Of a stretch of 56,415 nucleotides of DNA, positions 6,961-14,747 are shown piece after piece. Below the pieces are notes generated by a model. It was not told the DNA's origin and ran no database searches. It saw only the letters and a program-made list of their open reading frames with translations. This stretch comes from CAYZJK01 sp964479125 (GTDB lineage: Bacteria > Patescibacteriota > Saccharimonadia > Saccharimonadales > Saccharimonadaceae), in contig CAYZJK010000002.1 of NCBI GenBank assembly GCA_964479125.1, forward strand, positions 1-56,415, read 5' to 3'. Position 1 is the first letter of the stretch. Each line of letters begins with the position of its first letter. The position numbers and the translations under genes were made by a program.

Positions 6961-9366
6961 ATGGAAGGAATGCATGTAGTCAAACGAGATGGAACCAGGG
7001 TTCCGTTTGACGCAGATCAGATTAATAAAGCTCTGGTTGAGGCAAGTGAGGGTTTGCCTGATCAGATCTCTAAGGTGGTAGAAGTTGCAACTCAGCTTCA
7101 GTTAACATTATTTGACGGTATTACTACTAGTCAGATTGACGAAGCTCTTATTAATACAACGCTTCAGAACGTAAAAGACGACCCTGATTTTGATAAAATC
7201 GCGGCTCGATTACTACTTAAGACTATTTATAAAGGCGTACTAGGTGGCTATAAAGATTCAGCCGAGCTAAAAAGCCTGCATGAAAAGAAGTTTCCTAAGT
7301 ATCTAAAAGAAGCAGTTGATCTTGGATTACTTGATCCACGAATGGCTGACGGTAAGCTTTTCGATCTTAAAAAGCTTGCTAAGGCACTTAAGCCTGAGAA
7401 AGACGACCTGTCTAAGTACTTAGGTGTGATTACAAATAAAAACCGATATGCTCTACGAAAGGGTAGTGGTGAGCCAATTGAAGTGCCACAGTTTACCCAT
7501 ATGCGTATAGCAATGGGTCTTAGTTACAATGCTAAGAACCCAACCGAGAGTGCTCTTGATTTCTACGAGCACATGTCTAGCCTTGACTACGTACCGGGCG
7601 GATCTACTCGGGTAAATGCTGGTGGTGCTCATCCTCAGCTATCAAACTGTTTCTTAATGAATGTTGACGATGACATGGAGTCTATCGCAAAAAGCGTACG
7701 CGACACTATGTGGATCGCAAAGGGGACAGGTGGAATCGGTATTGGCTTTAGTAAGCTGCGAGCGGCTGGAAGTCCAGTTAAGACTACCAATACCGAGAGT
7801 ACTGGCCCAGTGCCATTTATGAAGATGATTGATACTGCGTTATTCGCAGTGAGTCGAAAGGGTAAGAAGGCAGGTGCGGCTGCTATTTATATGGAAAACT
7901 GGCACCTTAACTTCCCTCAGTTCTTAGACCTAAAGCAGAACTCAGGCGACCCATACCTAAGGACTCGATTTGCAAATACTGCTGTCTTTATCTCTGATGA
8001 ATTTATGAAGCGAGTGGAGAAAGATGAAGACTGGTATCTATTTGACCCTGCAGAAGTTATGGATCTTACTGAACTCTACGGAGCAGACTTCTCGAAGCGT
8101 TACAAGGAATATGTAAAGCGAGCTGAAGCTGGTAAGATTAAAAGATTTGAAAAGATTTCAGCCCGACAACAGTTCCGTGCAATTCTTATTCAACTACAAG
8201 CCACAAGTCACCCATGGCTTACCTGGAAGGATACGATTAATGTTCGTGCCCTTAACAACAATACCGGGACAATTCACTTAAGTAACCTTTGTACTGAAAT
8301 TACACTACCTCAAGACAAGGATAATATTGCGGTATGTAACCTAGTTAGCATTAACTTATCAGCTCACCTGAATGAAGATAAGACTTGGGATTGGGATCGA
8401 CTAGCCGCTAGTTCTCGAAGTGCAATTCGTCAGCTAGATAACCTAGTAGACATTACAAACCTATCAGTCCCTGAGGCGATGCACGCTAATAGCCAGACTC
8501 GTGCTTTAGGGTTAGGTCTAATGGGCTTTACGGATGTACTTGAGAAACTACATCTTAGCTACGACTCAGAAGAGGCTTACGATCTAATTGATCAGCTAAC
8601 CGAGTACATTAGTTATAACGCTATTGATGAATCAGCTGACCTTGCTCAAGAACTTGGTAGCTACCCAGCATTCGAAGGAAGTGGCTGGAGTCAAGGAATT
8701 CTTCCTATCGATACAATCGATAAGCTAGCGACAGACCGCAAGGTAAAGGTTGATATTAACCGCACTACACGACTTGATTGGGATAAGCTGCGCACTAAGG
8801 TGCAGAAGGGTATGCGAAACGCTACACTAATGGCTATTGCACCAACAGCTAACATTGGACACATTGCTGGTACGACACCTGGACTAGATCCACAGTTTGC
8901 ACAAATCTTTAGCCGAAGTACTCTTAACGGTAAGTTCCTAGAGGTTAACCCGAATCTAGTTCGCGACCTAAAAGAGCTTGATTTATGGGAGAGGCTAAAG
9001 GAAGAAGTGTTTGCTAACCAGGGTGATGTTCAAAATATCGATGAAGTACCTGAGGATATTAAGAGAGTCTACAAGACAAGCTTTCAGATTTCTCCATACG
9101 CATTTATCGAAGTGGCTGGACGAGCGCAGAAGTGGGTAGATCAGGCAATTAGCCGAAACATGTATCTTGAAACTCGAGACATTGATGAGTACGTAAAAAT
9201 TTATAGTGAAGCGTGGAAGCGTGGACTAAAGACTACTTACTATTTACATGTTAAGCCTCGACACCAGGCTGAACAAACAACTGTTTCAGTCGATAAAATT
9301 GCACAGACTAAACTAAAGACTCGAAGTGGCGCAGCGCGTGGTTTCGGTTTTGCTAAGAAGCGTTAA
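6961..9366 (+). CDS. nrdA: Ribonucleoside-diphosphate reductase, large (catalytic) subunit, lacking the C-terminal cysteine pair
   Basis: 801 aa. It reduces ribonucleotides to deoxyribonucleotides together with the small subunit encoded next. An ATP-cone occupies the first 95 residues (VVKRDGTRVPFD). Catalytic residues are present: Cys230 (LSNCFL), Asn442-Cys444-Glu446 (SNLCTE), Cys459 (AVCNLVSINL) and the Tyr760-Tyr761 radical-transfer pair. After these only 40 residues remain, ending GFGFAKKR, without the usual CxxC-type redox pair that re-reduces the active site. That motif appears instead on a separate small protein (10902-11078). SD is AGAGGGGG before the ATG. nrdB follows 21 bp downstream. 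Confidence 0.95.
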   Translation: MEGMHVVKRDGTRVPFDADQINKALVEASEGLPDQISKVVEVATQLQLTLFDGITTSQIDEALINTTLQNVKDDPDFDKIAARLLLKTIYKGVLGGYKDSAELKSLHEKKFPKYLKEAVDLGLLDPRMADGKLFDLKKLAKALKPEKDDLSKYLGVITNKNRYALRKGSGEPIEVPQFTHMRIAMGLSYNAKNPTESALDFYEHMSSLDYVPGGSTRVNAGGAHPQLSNCFLMNVDDDMESIAKSVRDTMWIAKGTGGIGIGFSKLRAAGSPVKTTNTESTGPVPFMKMIDTALFAVSRKGKKAGAAAIYMENWHLNFPQFLDLKQNSGDPYLRTRFANTAVFISDEFMKRVEKDEDWYLFDPAEVMDLTELYGADFSKRYKEYVKRAEAGKIKRFEKISARQQFRAILIQLQATSHPWLTWKDTINVRALNNNTGTIHLSNLCTEITLPQDKDNIAVCNLVSINLSAHLNEDKTWDWDRLAASSRSAIRQLDNLVDITNLSVPEAMHANSQTRALGLGLMGFTDVLEKLHLSYDSEEAYDLIDQLTEYISYNAIDESADLAQELGSYPAFEGSGWSQGILPIDTIDKLATDRKVKVDINRTTRLDWDKLRTKVQKGMRNATLMAIAPTANIGHIAGTTPGLDPQFAQIFSRSTLNGKFLEVNPNLVRDLKELDLWERLKEEVFANQGDVQNIDEVPEDIKRVYKTSFQISPYAFIEVAGRAQKWVDQAISRNMYLETRDIDEYVKIYSEAWKRGLKTTYYLHVKPRHQAEQTTVSVDKIAQTKLKTRSGAARGFGFAKKR

Positions 9367-9387
9367 TTAATAAAGTAGGGGGTATAT

Positions 9388-10389
9388 ATGTCAGATTATA
9401 AACATCCAGAAGGTGGAATTCTAGGCTCAGGACTACGTGATGGCTTGTCACTGCATCCTATCCGTTATCCGTGGGCGTACGAACTATACAATCAAGCTGT
9501 AGCTAACACTTGGTTTCCAAATGAAGTACAGCTTGTCCAAGATCTTCAAGATTTTGAGAAATTAAGTGAAGATGAGAAGCATGCATTAAAGACTGTAATT
9601 AGTTACCTTAATCCAAATGAGCTACTAATTAATAAGTCACTTGCGTTCGGTATCTATCCGTATGTCAACTCAGCGGAAGCACAGCTTTATCTAAGTAAGC
9701 AGATGTGGGAAGAGGCAAACCACTTCATGACTTTCGAGTATATTATCGAAACCTTCCCGTTCAACCGAGAAGAAATCTATGAAGCTGGATTTGGTAAGAA
9801 GTCACTAGCTGATAAGGCTAACTTCCAGAACAAGCACCTAGATGTAATGCTTGATCCGAACCTTGATATCTACTCACTAGAGGGCAAAAAGGCCTTTGTA
9901 CGCAGCCTTGTTGCTTACAATATCGTTCTAGAAGGTATCTGGTTCTATTCAGGCTTCATGGTGGGTATGAGCTTTAGGCAGCGCAATCTACTACGAAACG
10001 TTGGCTCGCTCCTAGACTGGATTACAAGGGATGAGAATCTACACTTAACCTTTGGTATTAACTTGCTTCTTACTATCATGGATGAGAACCCAGATCTTCA
10101 GACAGAGGAGTTTGCTGAAGAGATTCGAAACCTAATCCTAGAGGCAGTTGAATTAGAGAAGGCTTACAACAAGGATATGCTGCCTAAGGGTATTCTTGGA
10201 CTCAATGCTGACTACGTTAACCAGTACGTAATGCATATGACTGACCGACGACTAGTTGAGTTAGGATTTGACCCAGAGTATAACGTGCCAAACCCAGCTA
10301 AGTGGATGGCAACAGCTAACGATACTCTTGAGTTAGTTAACTTCTTCGAAAGTACTAATACTAGTTACGAAGTAAATAGCGTTAAGTAA
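9388..10389 (+). CDS. nrdB: Ribonucleoside-diphosphate reductase small subunit, Phe in place of radical Tyr (class Ic-like)
   Basis: 333 aa. Four-helix ferritin-like subunit that generates the oxidising equivalent for the large subunit. Metal-ligand motifs: Glu78 (NPNELL), Glu109-x-x-His112 (WEEANHF) and, in the second half, EGIWFYSGF and RDENLH. Four residues after His112, where class Ia enzymes have the radical tyrosine, there is Phe116 (HFMTF), and the first ligand is Glu rather than Asp. Both are hallmarks of the Chlamydia-type class Ic enzymes with a Mn/Fe cofactor. Other stretches (LPKGILGL, DRRL) also resemble the chlamydial protein. Cofactor identity is inference. SD AGGGGG. Confidence 0.95.
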   Translation: MSDYKHPEGGILGSGLRDGLSLHPIRYPWAYELYNQAVANTWFPNEVQLVQDLQDFEKLSEDEKHALKTVISYLNPNELLINKSLAFGIYPYVNSAEAQLYLSKQMWEEANHFMTFEYIIETFPFNREEIYEAGFGKKSLADKANFQNKHLDVMLDPNLDIYSLEGKKAFVRSLVAYNIVLEGIWFYSGFMVGMSFRQRNLLRNVGSLLDWITRDENLHLTFGINLLLTIMDENPDLQTEEFAEEIRNLILEAVELEKAYNKDMLPKGILGLNADYVNQYVMHMTDRRLVELGFDPEYNVPNPAKWMATANDTLELVNFFESTNTSYEVNSVK

Positions 10390-10410
10390 TACGCTTTAGG
10401 AGTAGGGAAT

Positions 10411-10818
10411 ATGAACGAGGATGTTAAAGCTATCTTTGAAGAAAATATCCTAGGCACGCTAGCTACGGTGAATCAGGATGGTTCACCGTGGGCTACTCCG
10501 TTGCACATAGTGACGGATGGCGATGCTGTGTACTGGTTTTCTTCCGAAAAGACAGAGCATTCGCAAAACATTGAGCAAGACTCTAGGGTTAGTTTAGCGT
10601 TATTTTCGCCGGATAAAAGTGAGGGTTTGAAGGCAATTTATATTCAAGGACGTGTGCAAAAAGTACCCAAAGAAGGTATTGACGCTGCCCGTGAAATATA
10701 TGCTAAACGTGTCGGATTTTTCTCCGAACACCTTAAGTCTGCGGCCGCGTACCGGTTGCCAATTGGTCAACTTGATGGCGTGAAAACTGTGGGTAAATGT
10801 TGGTATTTTCACAGCTAG
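10411..10818 (+). CDS. Pyridoxamine 5'-phosphate oxidase-like FMN-binding split-barrel protein
   Basis: 135 aa, the usual length for the small split-barrel family. The N-terminus (ILGTLATVNQDGSPWATPLH) and VYWFSSEKTEHSQNI are typical of this fold, which binds FMN or F420-like flavins. The true reaction is unknown; these proteins are often flavin reductases or oxidases rather than PNPOx. It sits 21 bp after nrdB with its own SD (AGGAGTAGGG), between the reductase genes and the CDGCQ protein; a redox role linked to ribonucleotide reduction is conceivable but not shown. Confidence 0.8.
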   Translation: MNEDVKAIFEENILGTLATVNQDGSPWATPLHIVTDGDAVYWFSSEKTEHSQNIEQDSRVSLALFSPDKSEGLKAIYIQGRVQKVPKEGIDAAREIYAKRVGFFSEHLKSAAAYRLPIGQLDGVKTVGKCWYFHS

Positions 10819-10824
10819 TATTGC

Positions 10825-10852
10825 TAGACAAACGCTATATATAGAGTATAAT
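10825..10852 (+). promoter_or_regulatory. Promoter of the CDGCQ small protein
   Basis: TAGACA (10825-10830), 16-bp spacer, TATAAT (10847-10852). The spacer carries ACGCTATATATAGAGT (10832-10847), close to the NrdR consensus palindrome. Confidence 0.55.
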
Positions 10853-10880
10853 TAAACATAAGCAACACTAAATACTGCAA
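10832..10880 (+). promoter_or_regulatory. NrdR-box-like pair upstream of the CDGCQ small protein
   Basis: First site ACGCTATATATAGAGT (10832-10847); second ACACTAAATACTGCAA (10865-10880), whose left half is identical to the nrdA site at 6842. The CTATATAT-to-ACACTAAATAC distance is 30 bp here and 32 bp at nrdA. Confidence 0.55.
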
Positions 10881-10901
10881 TTGATGAATAGGGGGAAATT
10901 C

Positions 10902-11078
10902 ATGAACGCATCAGAAATCATTACCGAAGACATGACACTTGAGGAGAAGCTAAGCGCTATCGACCAAGCCATGAAAAATGCCCAGGCACAGGCTGAAGCT
11001 CAGGCAAAAGAGAAGGGTGAGAAGGTTTTCGCACCAATCGATCCAGCTGAACTTACAATGTGTGACGGCTGCCAATAA
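10902..11078 (+). CDS. Small CxxC-tail protein, candidate trans-acting C-terminal tail of ribonucleotide reductase
   Basis: 58 aa from the ATG at 10902, chosen because GGGGG lies just before it; an upstream TTG (10881) would add seven residues. Residues 10-40 are helical and Ala/Gln/Lys-rich (EEKLSAIDQAMKNAQAQ); the protein ends FAPIDPAELTMCDGCQ. Many class I reductase large subunits end in just such a C-x-x-C tail (often CEACQ or CESCQ), which shuttles electrons from thioredoxin to the active site, whereas NrdA in this locus ends without it. Its own promoter carries the same NrdR-like boxes as nrdA. I infer that it supplies the missing thiol pair in trans. It is followed by a strong terminator. 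Confidence 0.75.
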   Translation: MNASEIITEDMTLEEKLSAIDQAMKNAQAQAEAQAKEKGEKVFAPIDPAELTMCDGCQ

Positions 11079-11099
11079 TTGCAGATTGAGTTAATAAAA

Positions 11100-11124
11100 A
11101 TACCCCCGCTTATTGCGGGGGTAT
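11100..11124. terminator. Strong bidirectional terminator
   Basis: ATACCCCCGC and GCGGGGGTAT form a perfect 10-bp stem with a 5-nt loop, flanked by AAAAA and by a T-rich stretch. It separates the converging reductase locus and the minus-strand gene 11137-11496. Confidence 0.9.
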
Positions 11125-11136
11125 CTCTTTATCCCT

Positions 11137-11496
11137 CTAAGGCATGCGCTTTAGAGAAGTTAGAATCAGCTCCTTAAACTGATCATTTGCCTGATCAATA
11201 GTAAACTTCAGTTCTGAGTAATCGAGGGTGATTATTGCTTTCGCTTCATCTTTCTCAACTTCAATTTTCTGGAAGCTTAACACCTGAAGATCGAGGCCCT
11301 CATAGCTAGGTGTCATGACTTGTGTTACCGAGACGGTGGTAGCGTTAGCTGGTATCTTCTCGTTAACATGACAGGCTGATAAGGTGATCTGTGGATGAAC
11401 ATTATTTTCAAGTAGAAGCTTCATTTCTTCTACGTCGCGAGGCCCAATGTAGGGCATGAAGTAGATGTCTTCAATTTTGATGACATTCTCTTCCAT
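11137..11496 (-). CDS. Hypothetical small protein
   Basis: 119 aa from the ATG at 11494-11496, preferred over an upstream start at 11565 because AGAGAGGAT precedes it. No family recognised. The sequence alternates short hydrophobic strands and charged stretches (TVSVTQVMTPSYEGLDLQVLSFQKIEVEKDEAKAII split across strands), suggesting a small soluble alpha/beta protein. One cysteine, no membrane segment. It converges on the reductase terminator and stands alone. Confidence 0.65.
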   Translation of the reverse strand: MEENVIKIEDIYFMPYIGPRDVEEMKLLLENNVHPQITLSACHVNEKIPANATTVSVTQVMTPSYEGLDLQVLSFQKIEVEKDEAKAIITLDYSELKFTIDQANDQFKELILTSLKRMP

Positions 11497-11595
11497 GATT
11501 ATCCTCTCTTGGCAGTAGGGAAAAGAGATAAATAATATTATATAACCTTTGGTCAAATACTTCAAATTATTTGTCCTTGTAATAGAGAAATAGCG

Positions 11596-11601
11596 TATAC
11601 T
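11596..11601 (+). promoter_or_regulatory. -10 box of zwf, leaderless type
   Basis: TATACT followed by 7 nt and the ATG at 11609. Confidence 0.55.
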
Positions 11602-11608
11602 AATAGGA

Positions 11609-12907
11609 ATGAAGACAAAGCTCGTTATATTTGGGATAACAGGTGATCTTAGTCGCAGGAAGCTAATTCCCGCCCTGCAACAAATCTTCCTGACTGACTC
11701 TGGTCGAGGCTTGTCACTTTATGGCGTTTCCCGGCGAGAAGTTGATGTGGATGAGTTGCTTGGCCCGCTAGGTAAAAATGCTCAAATGATCACCATGGAT
11801 GTATCAAATCCAGACGATTACCAAATGCTATACGAATCTCTAGATGCCCAAGAGGATGACCAAATTCTTGTTTATCTATCCGTACCACCAAGTGCTAGCG
11901 ATCAGATAGTTATGCTGCTAGGTCAGAATGGTTTTTCAGATCGACGAGTTAAGTTACTGCTTGAGAAGCCTTTTGGTGTTGATTATGAAAGTGCTGAAGA
12001 GATGAACAATCATCTACTTGAATACTTTGAAGAGAGTCAGCTTTATCGTATTGATCATTACATGGCTAAAGAGATGGCTCAGAATATTATTGCCTTTAGG
12101 GCAGATAATGCTCTTTTCTCGCATGTTTGGAATAGTGGAGCAATTGAACGCGTTACAGTTGGCGCTTATGAGTCTATTGGCATCGAAGGTCGGAGTGTGT
12201 TCTACGAACAGACGGGGGCTATGAGAGATGTGCTACAGGGTCATTTGATGCAGCTACTGTCATTAATCTTAATGGAGATACCAGAAGACGTTTCATATAC
12301 GAAGGTGCCGACCTATCGCTTGAAGGCTCTAGCACAAGTTTCGCCTGTTAAAGAAGAGGATATCCTAAGAGGGCAGTACGAGAGTTATCGGGAAGAAGTA
12401 GGTAATGATCAATCTACGACTGAGACATACATTTCAGCTACTCTTTACTCTGAGGATGAGAACTGGAAAGATGTTCCGCTAGTACTCAGAACAGGTAAGG
12501 CTCTACATGCCAAGACTACTGAGATCGTGGTTGAATTTAAGAAAACTAGAGATAATCAGGCGAACAAATTAATTTTTAGGATTCAGCCATTTGAAGGTGT
12601 AGAGATTGAGCTTCATACCAAGCGACCTGGATATGACCGGGTAATGGAAACTCGTTCACTCGCCTTTAAGTATCCGGAGGACTTAGATCTACCAGATGCT
12701 TATGAACAAGTTATTATTGATGCAATTTATTCACGAAAAAGTTTATTCACCTCCAGTGATGAGGTGTTGGCAAGCTGGCGTATTCTCGAGCCAGCTTTAA
12801 AAAGTTGGAGTATGGAGAAGGTTGGCGACATCGCCCAGTACAAGTCACAAAGTACACCAGATGAAGTAGAGGAGCAAATACGTAAATACGAAGCCAGTCG
12901 TCAGTAG
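11609..12907 (+). CDS. zwf: Glucose-6-phosphate 1-dehydrogenase
   Basis: 432 aa, somewhat shorter than the usual 470-490. It oxidises glucose 6-phosphate to 6-phosphogluconolactone with NAD(P), entering the pentose phosphate pathway that would feed ribose phosphate and NADPH to the nucleotide genes nearby. The N-terminus KLVIFGITGDLSRRKLIPAL is the dinucleotide-binding fingerprint, LLEKPFG follows, and RIDHYMAKE is the family active-site signature (normally DHYLGKE) with the catalytic histidine. Met-Ala replaces Leu-Gly in the signature. It is apparently leaderless and is followed 21 bp later by pyrG. Confidence 0.9.
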   Translation: MKTKLVIFGITGDLSRRKLIPALQQIFLTDSGRGLSLYGVSRREVDVDELLGPLGKNAQMITMDVSNPDDYQMLYESLDAQEDDQILVYLSVPPSASDQIVMLLGQNGFSDRRVKLLLEKPFGVDYESAEEMNNHLLEYFEESQLYRIDHYMAKEMAQNIIAFRADNALFSHVWNSGAIERVTVGAYESIGIEGRSVFYEQTGAMRDVLQGHLMQLLSLILMEIPEDVSYTKVPTYRLKALAQVSPVKEEDILRGQYESYREEVGNDQSTTETYISATLYSEDENWKDVPLVLRTGKALHAKTTEIVVEFKKTRDNQANKLIFRIQPFEGVEIELHTKRPGYDRVMETRSLAFKYPEDLDLPDAYEQVIIDAIYSRKSLFTSSDEVLASWRILEPALKSWSMEKVGDIAQYKSQSTPDEVEEQIRKYEASRQ

Positions 12908-12928
12908 TCGTTGGTAAAGGGGAAAGTT

Positions 12929-14515
12929 ATGAGTAGGAAATATATATTTGTCACAGGCGGAGTTTTATCAGGGGTTGGTAAGGGTATTACAGCTGCTTCG
13001 ATTGGCTCAATCTTACAAGCTAAGGGGTTAAGTGTAACGGTTCAGAAGTGTGACCCTTATTTAAATGTTGATGCCGGCATGTTAAATCCAGCTGAGCACG
13101 GTGAATGCTTTGTCACAAAAGACGGCGCTGAGACCGATCTTGATTTAGGGCATTACGAAAGATTCTTAGATGTAGAGCTAACTCGCGATGCTTCAACTCT
13201 AGCCGGACGACTACTGATGGAGTTAATCCAAGACGAGAGGGCAGGTAAGTATGGTGGAAAAACTGTGCAGTACGTACCTCATCTAACAAATAAGATTCAG
13301 GATTCGATTCTAAACTCAGGTGGTGGTAGCGATATCCACATCGTAGAAGTGGGTGGCACGGTTGGTGACTATGAAGGTTTAAGTTTTATTGAGGCCATTA
13401 GGGAGTTTAGCCGCAAGCTTGGCTCAGAAAATTGCTTGTATGTCCATGTAGTGTACGTGCCTTACATTGCCTCTAGTGGTGAATTCAAAACTAAGCCGGC
13501 TCAGAATGCTCTTCGCGACTTAAGAGGTTTTGGTATCGTGCCAGATTGTGTTGTGGTGCGCACTGAAGAAAGTGCCCCGCAGTCGGTGGCGGAAAAGATT
13601 GCACTATTTGGTGGAGTAGAACCAGAAAATGTCATTATCCAGCCTAACGTCGAAAGTGTTTATGCGGTACCTTTGAGAATTGCATCTAGTGACATCCATA
13701 AACTACTCGATAAATTTACGGGGATTAAAACTACTCCAGACATGAGTAAATGGCATGATCTGCTTGATAGACAGACTGATTCAAAGAGTAAGTCTGTTAC
13801 GGTTGGTATCGTTGCTAAATATCTTGAGAATGACGACACTTATATTTCAGTTGTTCAGGCTCTTAAGGCGGCCGGATGGGCTAGAGGAGTTGATGTAAAA
13901 CTACTTTGGCTAAACGCTGAAACTGTTGAGGTAGAGGACCTAGAGTTAGTCGATTCAATTTTGGTGCCGGGTGGATTTGGTGAAAGAGGGGTGGAGGGTA
14001 AGGTTAGAGCTGCTGCTTATGCATTAGAGCACAAGGTGCCGTACTTCGGTATCTGCTTAGGCCTTCAAGTGTCTGTTATCGCTGCCGCTCGTAGGGCAGG
14101 TTTAATTGATGCACACTCAACCGAGTTTCAACCAGATACAAAGCATCCGGTGGTTTATATTATGGAAGATCAGGTTGGCTTGGAGTCTACTGGTGGGACA
14201 CTTCGGCTCGGAGACTACCCGGCTGTACTTAAGGCCGACTCTCTAGCTGCTAAGGTTTATGGCGAGACTGAGGTGCTTGAACGTCATCGACACCGATATG
14301 AAGTTAACTCAGAGTTTGCTGATAGTTATGAAAGTGGTGGATTAGTTATTTCTGGAACTAGCCCAGACGGTAAGTATGTTGAGTACGTTGAGGGTGCTGA
14401 TCATCCATTCTTTATTGCCACTCAGGCTCACCCTGAGTTTAAGTCTCGCCCTTATCGAGCACACCCGTTATTTGATGGTTTTGTAGCTGCTACCTTGGCA
14501 AGCATTGACAAATAA
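12929..14515 (+). CDS. pyrG: CTP synthase
   Basis: 528 aa from the ATG at 12929, which has AAGGGG upstream; a TTG at 12911 would add six residues. It converts UTP, ATP and glutamine to CTP. The N-terminal synthetase domain starts KYIFVTGGVLSGVGKG and contains CDPYLNVDAG and HVVEVGGTVGD-like strands; the C-terminal class I glutamine amidotransferase domain has the nucleophile elbow FGICLGLQ and a late HPEF catalytic His-Glu. Full length and apparently functional. Its last codons overlap a promoter for the small gene that follows. Confidence 0.97.
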   Translation: MSRKYIFVTGGVLSGVGKGITAASIGSILQAKGLSVTVQKCDPYLNVDAGMLNPAEHGECFVTKDGAETDLDLGHYERFLDVELTRDASTLAGRLLMELIQDERAGKYGGKTVQYVPHLTNKIQDSILNSGGGSDIHIVEVGGTVGDYEGLSFIEAIREFSRKLGSENCLYVHVVYVPYIASSGEFKTKPAQNALRDLRGFGIVPDCVVVRTEESAPQSVAEKIALFGGVEPENVIIQPNVESVYAVPLRIASSDIHKLLDKFTGIKTTPDMSKWHDLLDRQTDSKSKSVTVGIVAKYLENDDTYISVVQALKAAGWARGVDVKLLWLNAETVEVEDLELVDSILVPGGFGERGVEGKVRAAAYALEHKVPYFGICLGLQVSVIAAARRAGLIDAHSTEFQPDTKHPVVYIMEDQVGLESTGGTLRLGDYPAVLKADSLAAKVYGETEVLERHRHRYEVNSEFADSYESGGLVISGTSPDGKYVEYVEGADHPFFIATQAHPEFKSRPYRAHPLFDGFVAATLASIDK

Positions 14516-14533
14516 CCATAATCGTGATAGTAT
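14505..14533 (+). promoter_or_regulatory. Promoter overlapping the end of pyrG
   Basis: TTGACA (14505-14510), 17-bp spacer, TAGTAT (14528-14533). It would drive the 45-aa protein at 14580. Confidence 0.5.
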
Positions 14534-14579
14534 AGCTATATTCGTTATAAGCGAAAATAAAAAGGAAACAAAACACCAA

Positions 14580-14717
14580 ATGGAAGAACTAAATTACAGC
14601 AAAATTATTCCAGTCGATGATGATGTGAGTATGCTTAATTATCTTGTTCGAAACGTAGCTGGACTACAGATTATTTCTGCTAGTCGTGAAGAGCTAGGTA
14701 TTGTCGACGTAGAATAA
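14580..14717 (+). CDS. Small hypothetical protein (45 aa)
   Basis: Starts at the ATG at 14580, with AAGGAA 11 nt upstream; the open frame extends upstream to 14505 but that part is promoter-like. The sequence MEELNYSKIIPVDDDVSMLN then LVRNVAGLQIISASREELG is mixed hydrophobic and acidic without a membrane segment. No family recognised. A promoter and RBS of its own between pyrG and argS support it as a real gene. Confidence 0.5.
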   Translation: MEELNYSKIIPVDDDVSMLNYLVRNVAGLQIISASREELGIVDVE

Positions 14718-14734
14718 CACTAGTAGCTGTGTGG

Positions 14735-14740
14735 TATACT
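14735..14740 (+). promoter_or_regulatory. -10 box of argS, leaderless type
   Basis: TATACT followed by seven nt (TTAAAAA) and the ATG at 14748. Confidence 0.55.
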
Positions 14741-14747
14741 TTAAAAA

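Noticed and set aside
9340..9390. NrdA tail lost by a simple frameshift at the 3' end
   Set aside because: No CxxC-type tail appears in either other frame before the nrdB SD, and only 21 bp separate the genes.
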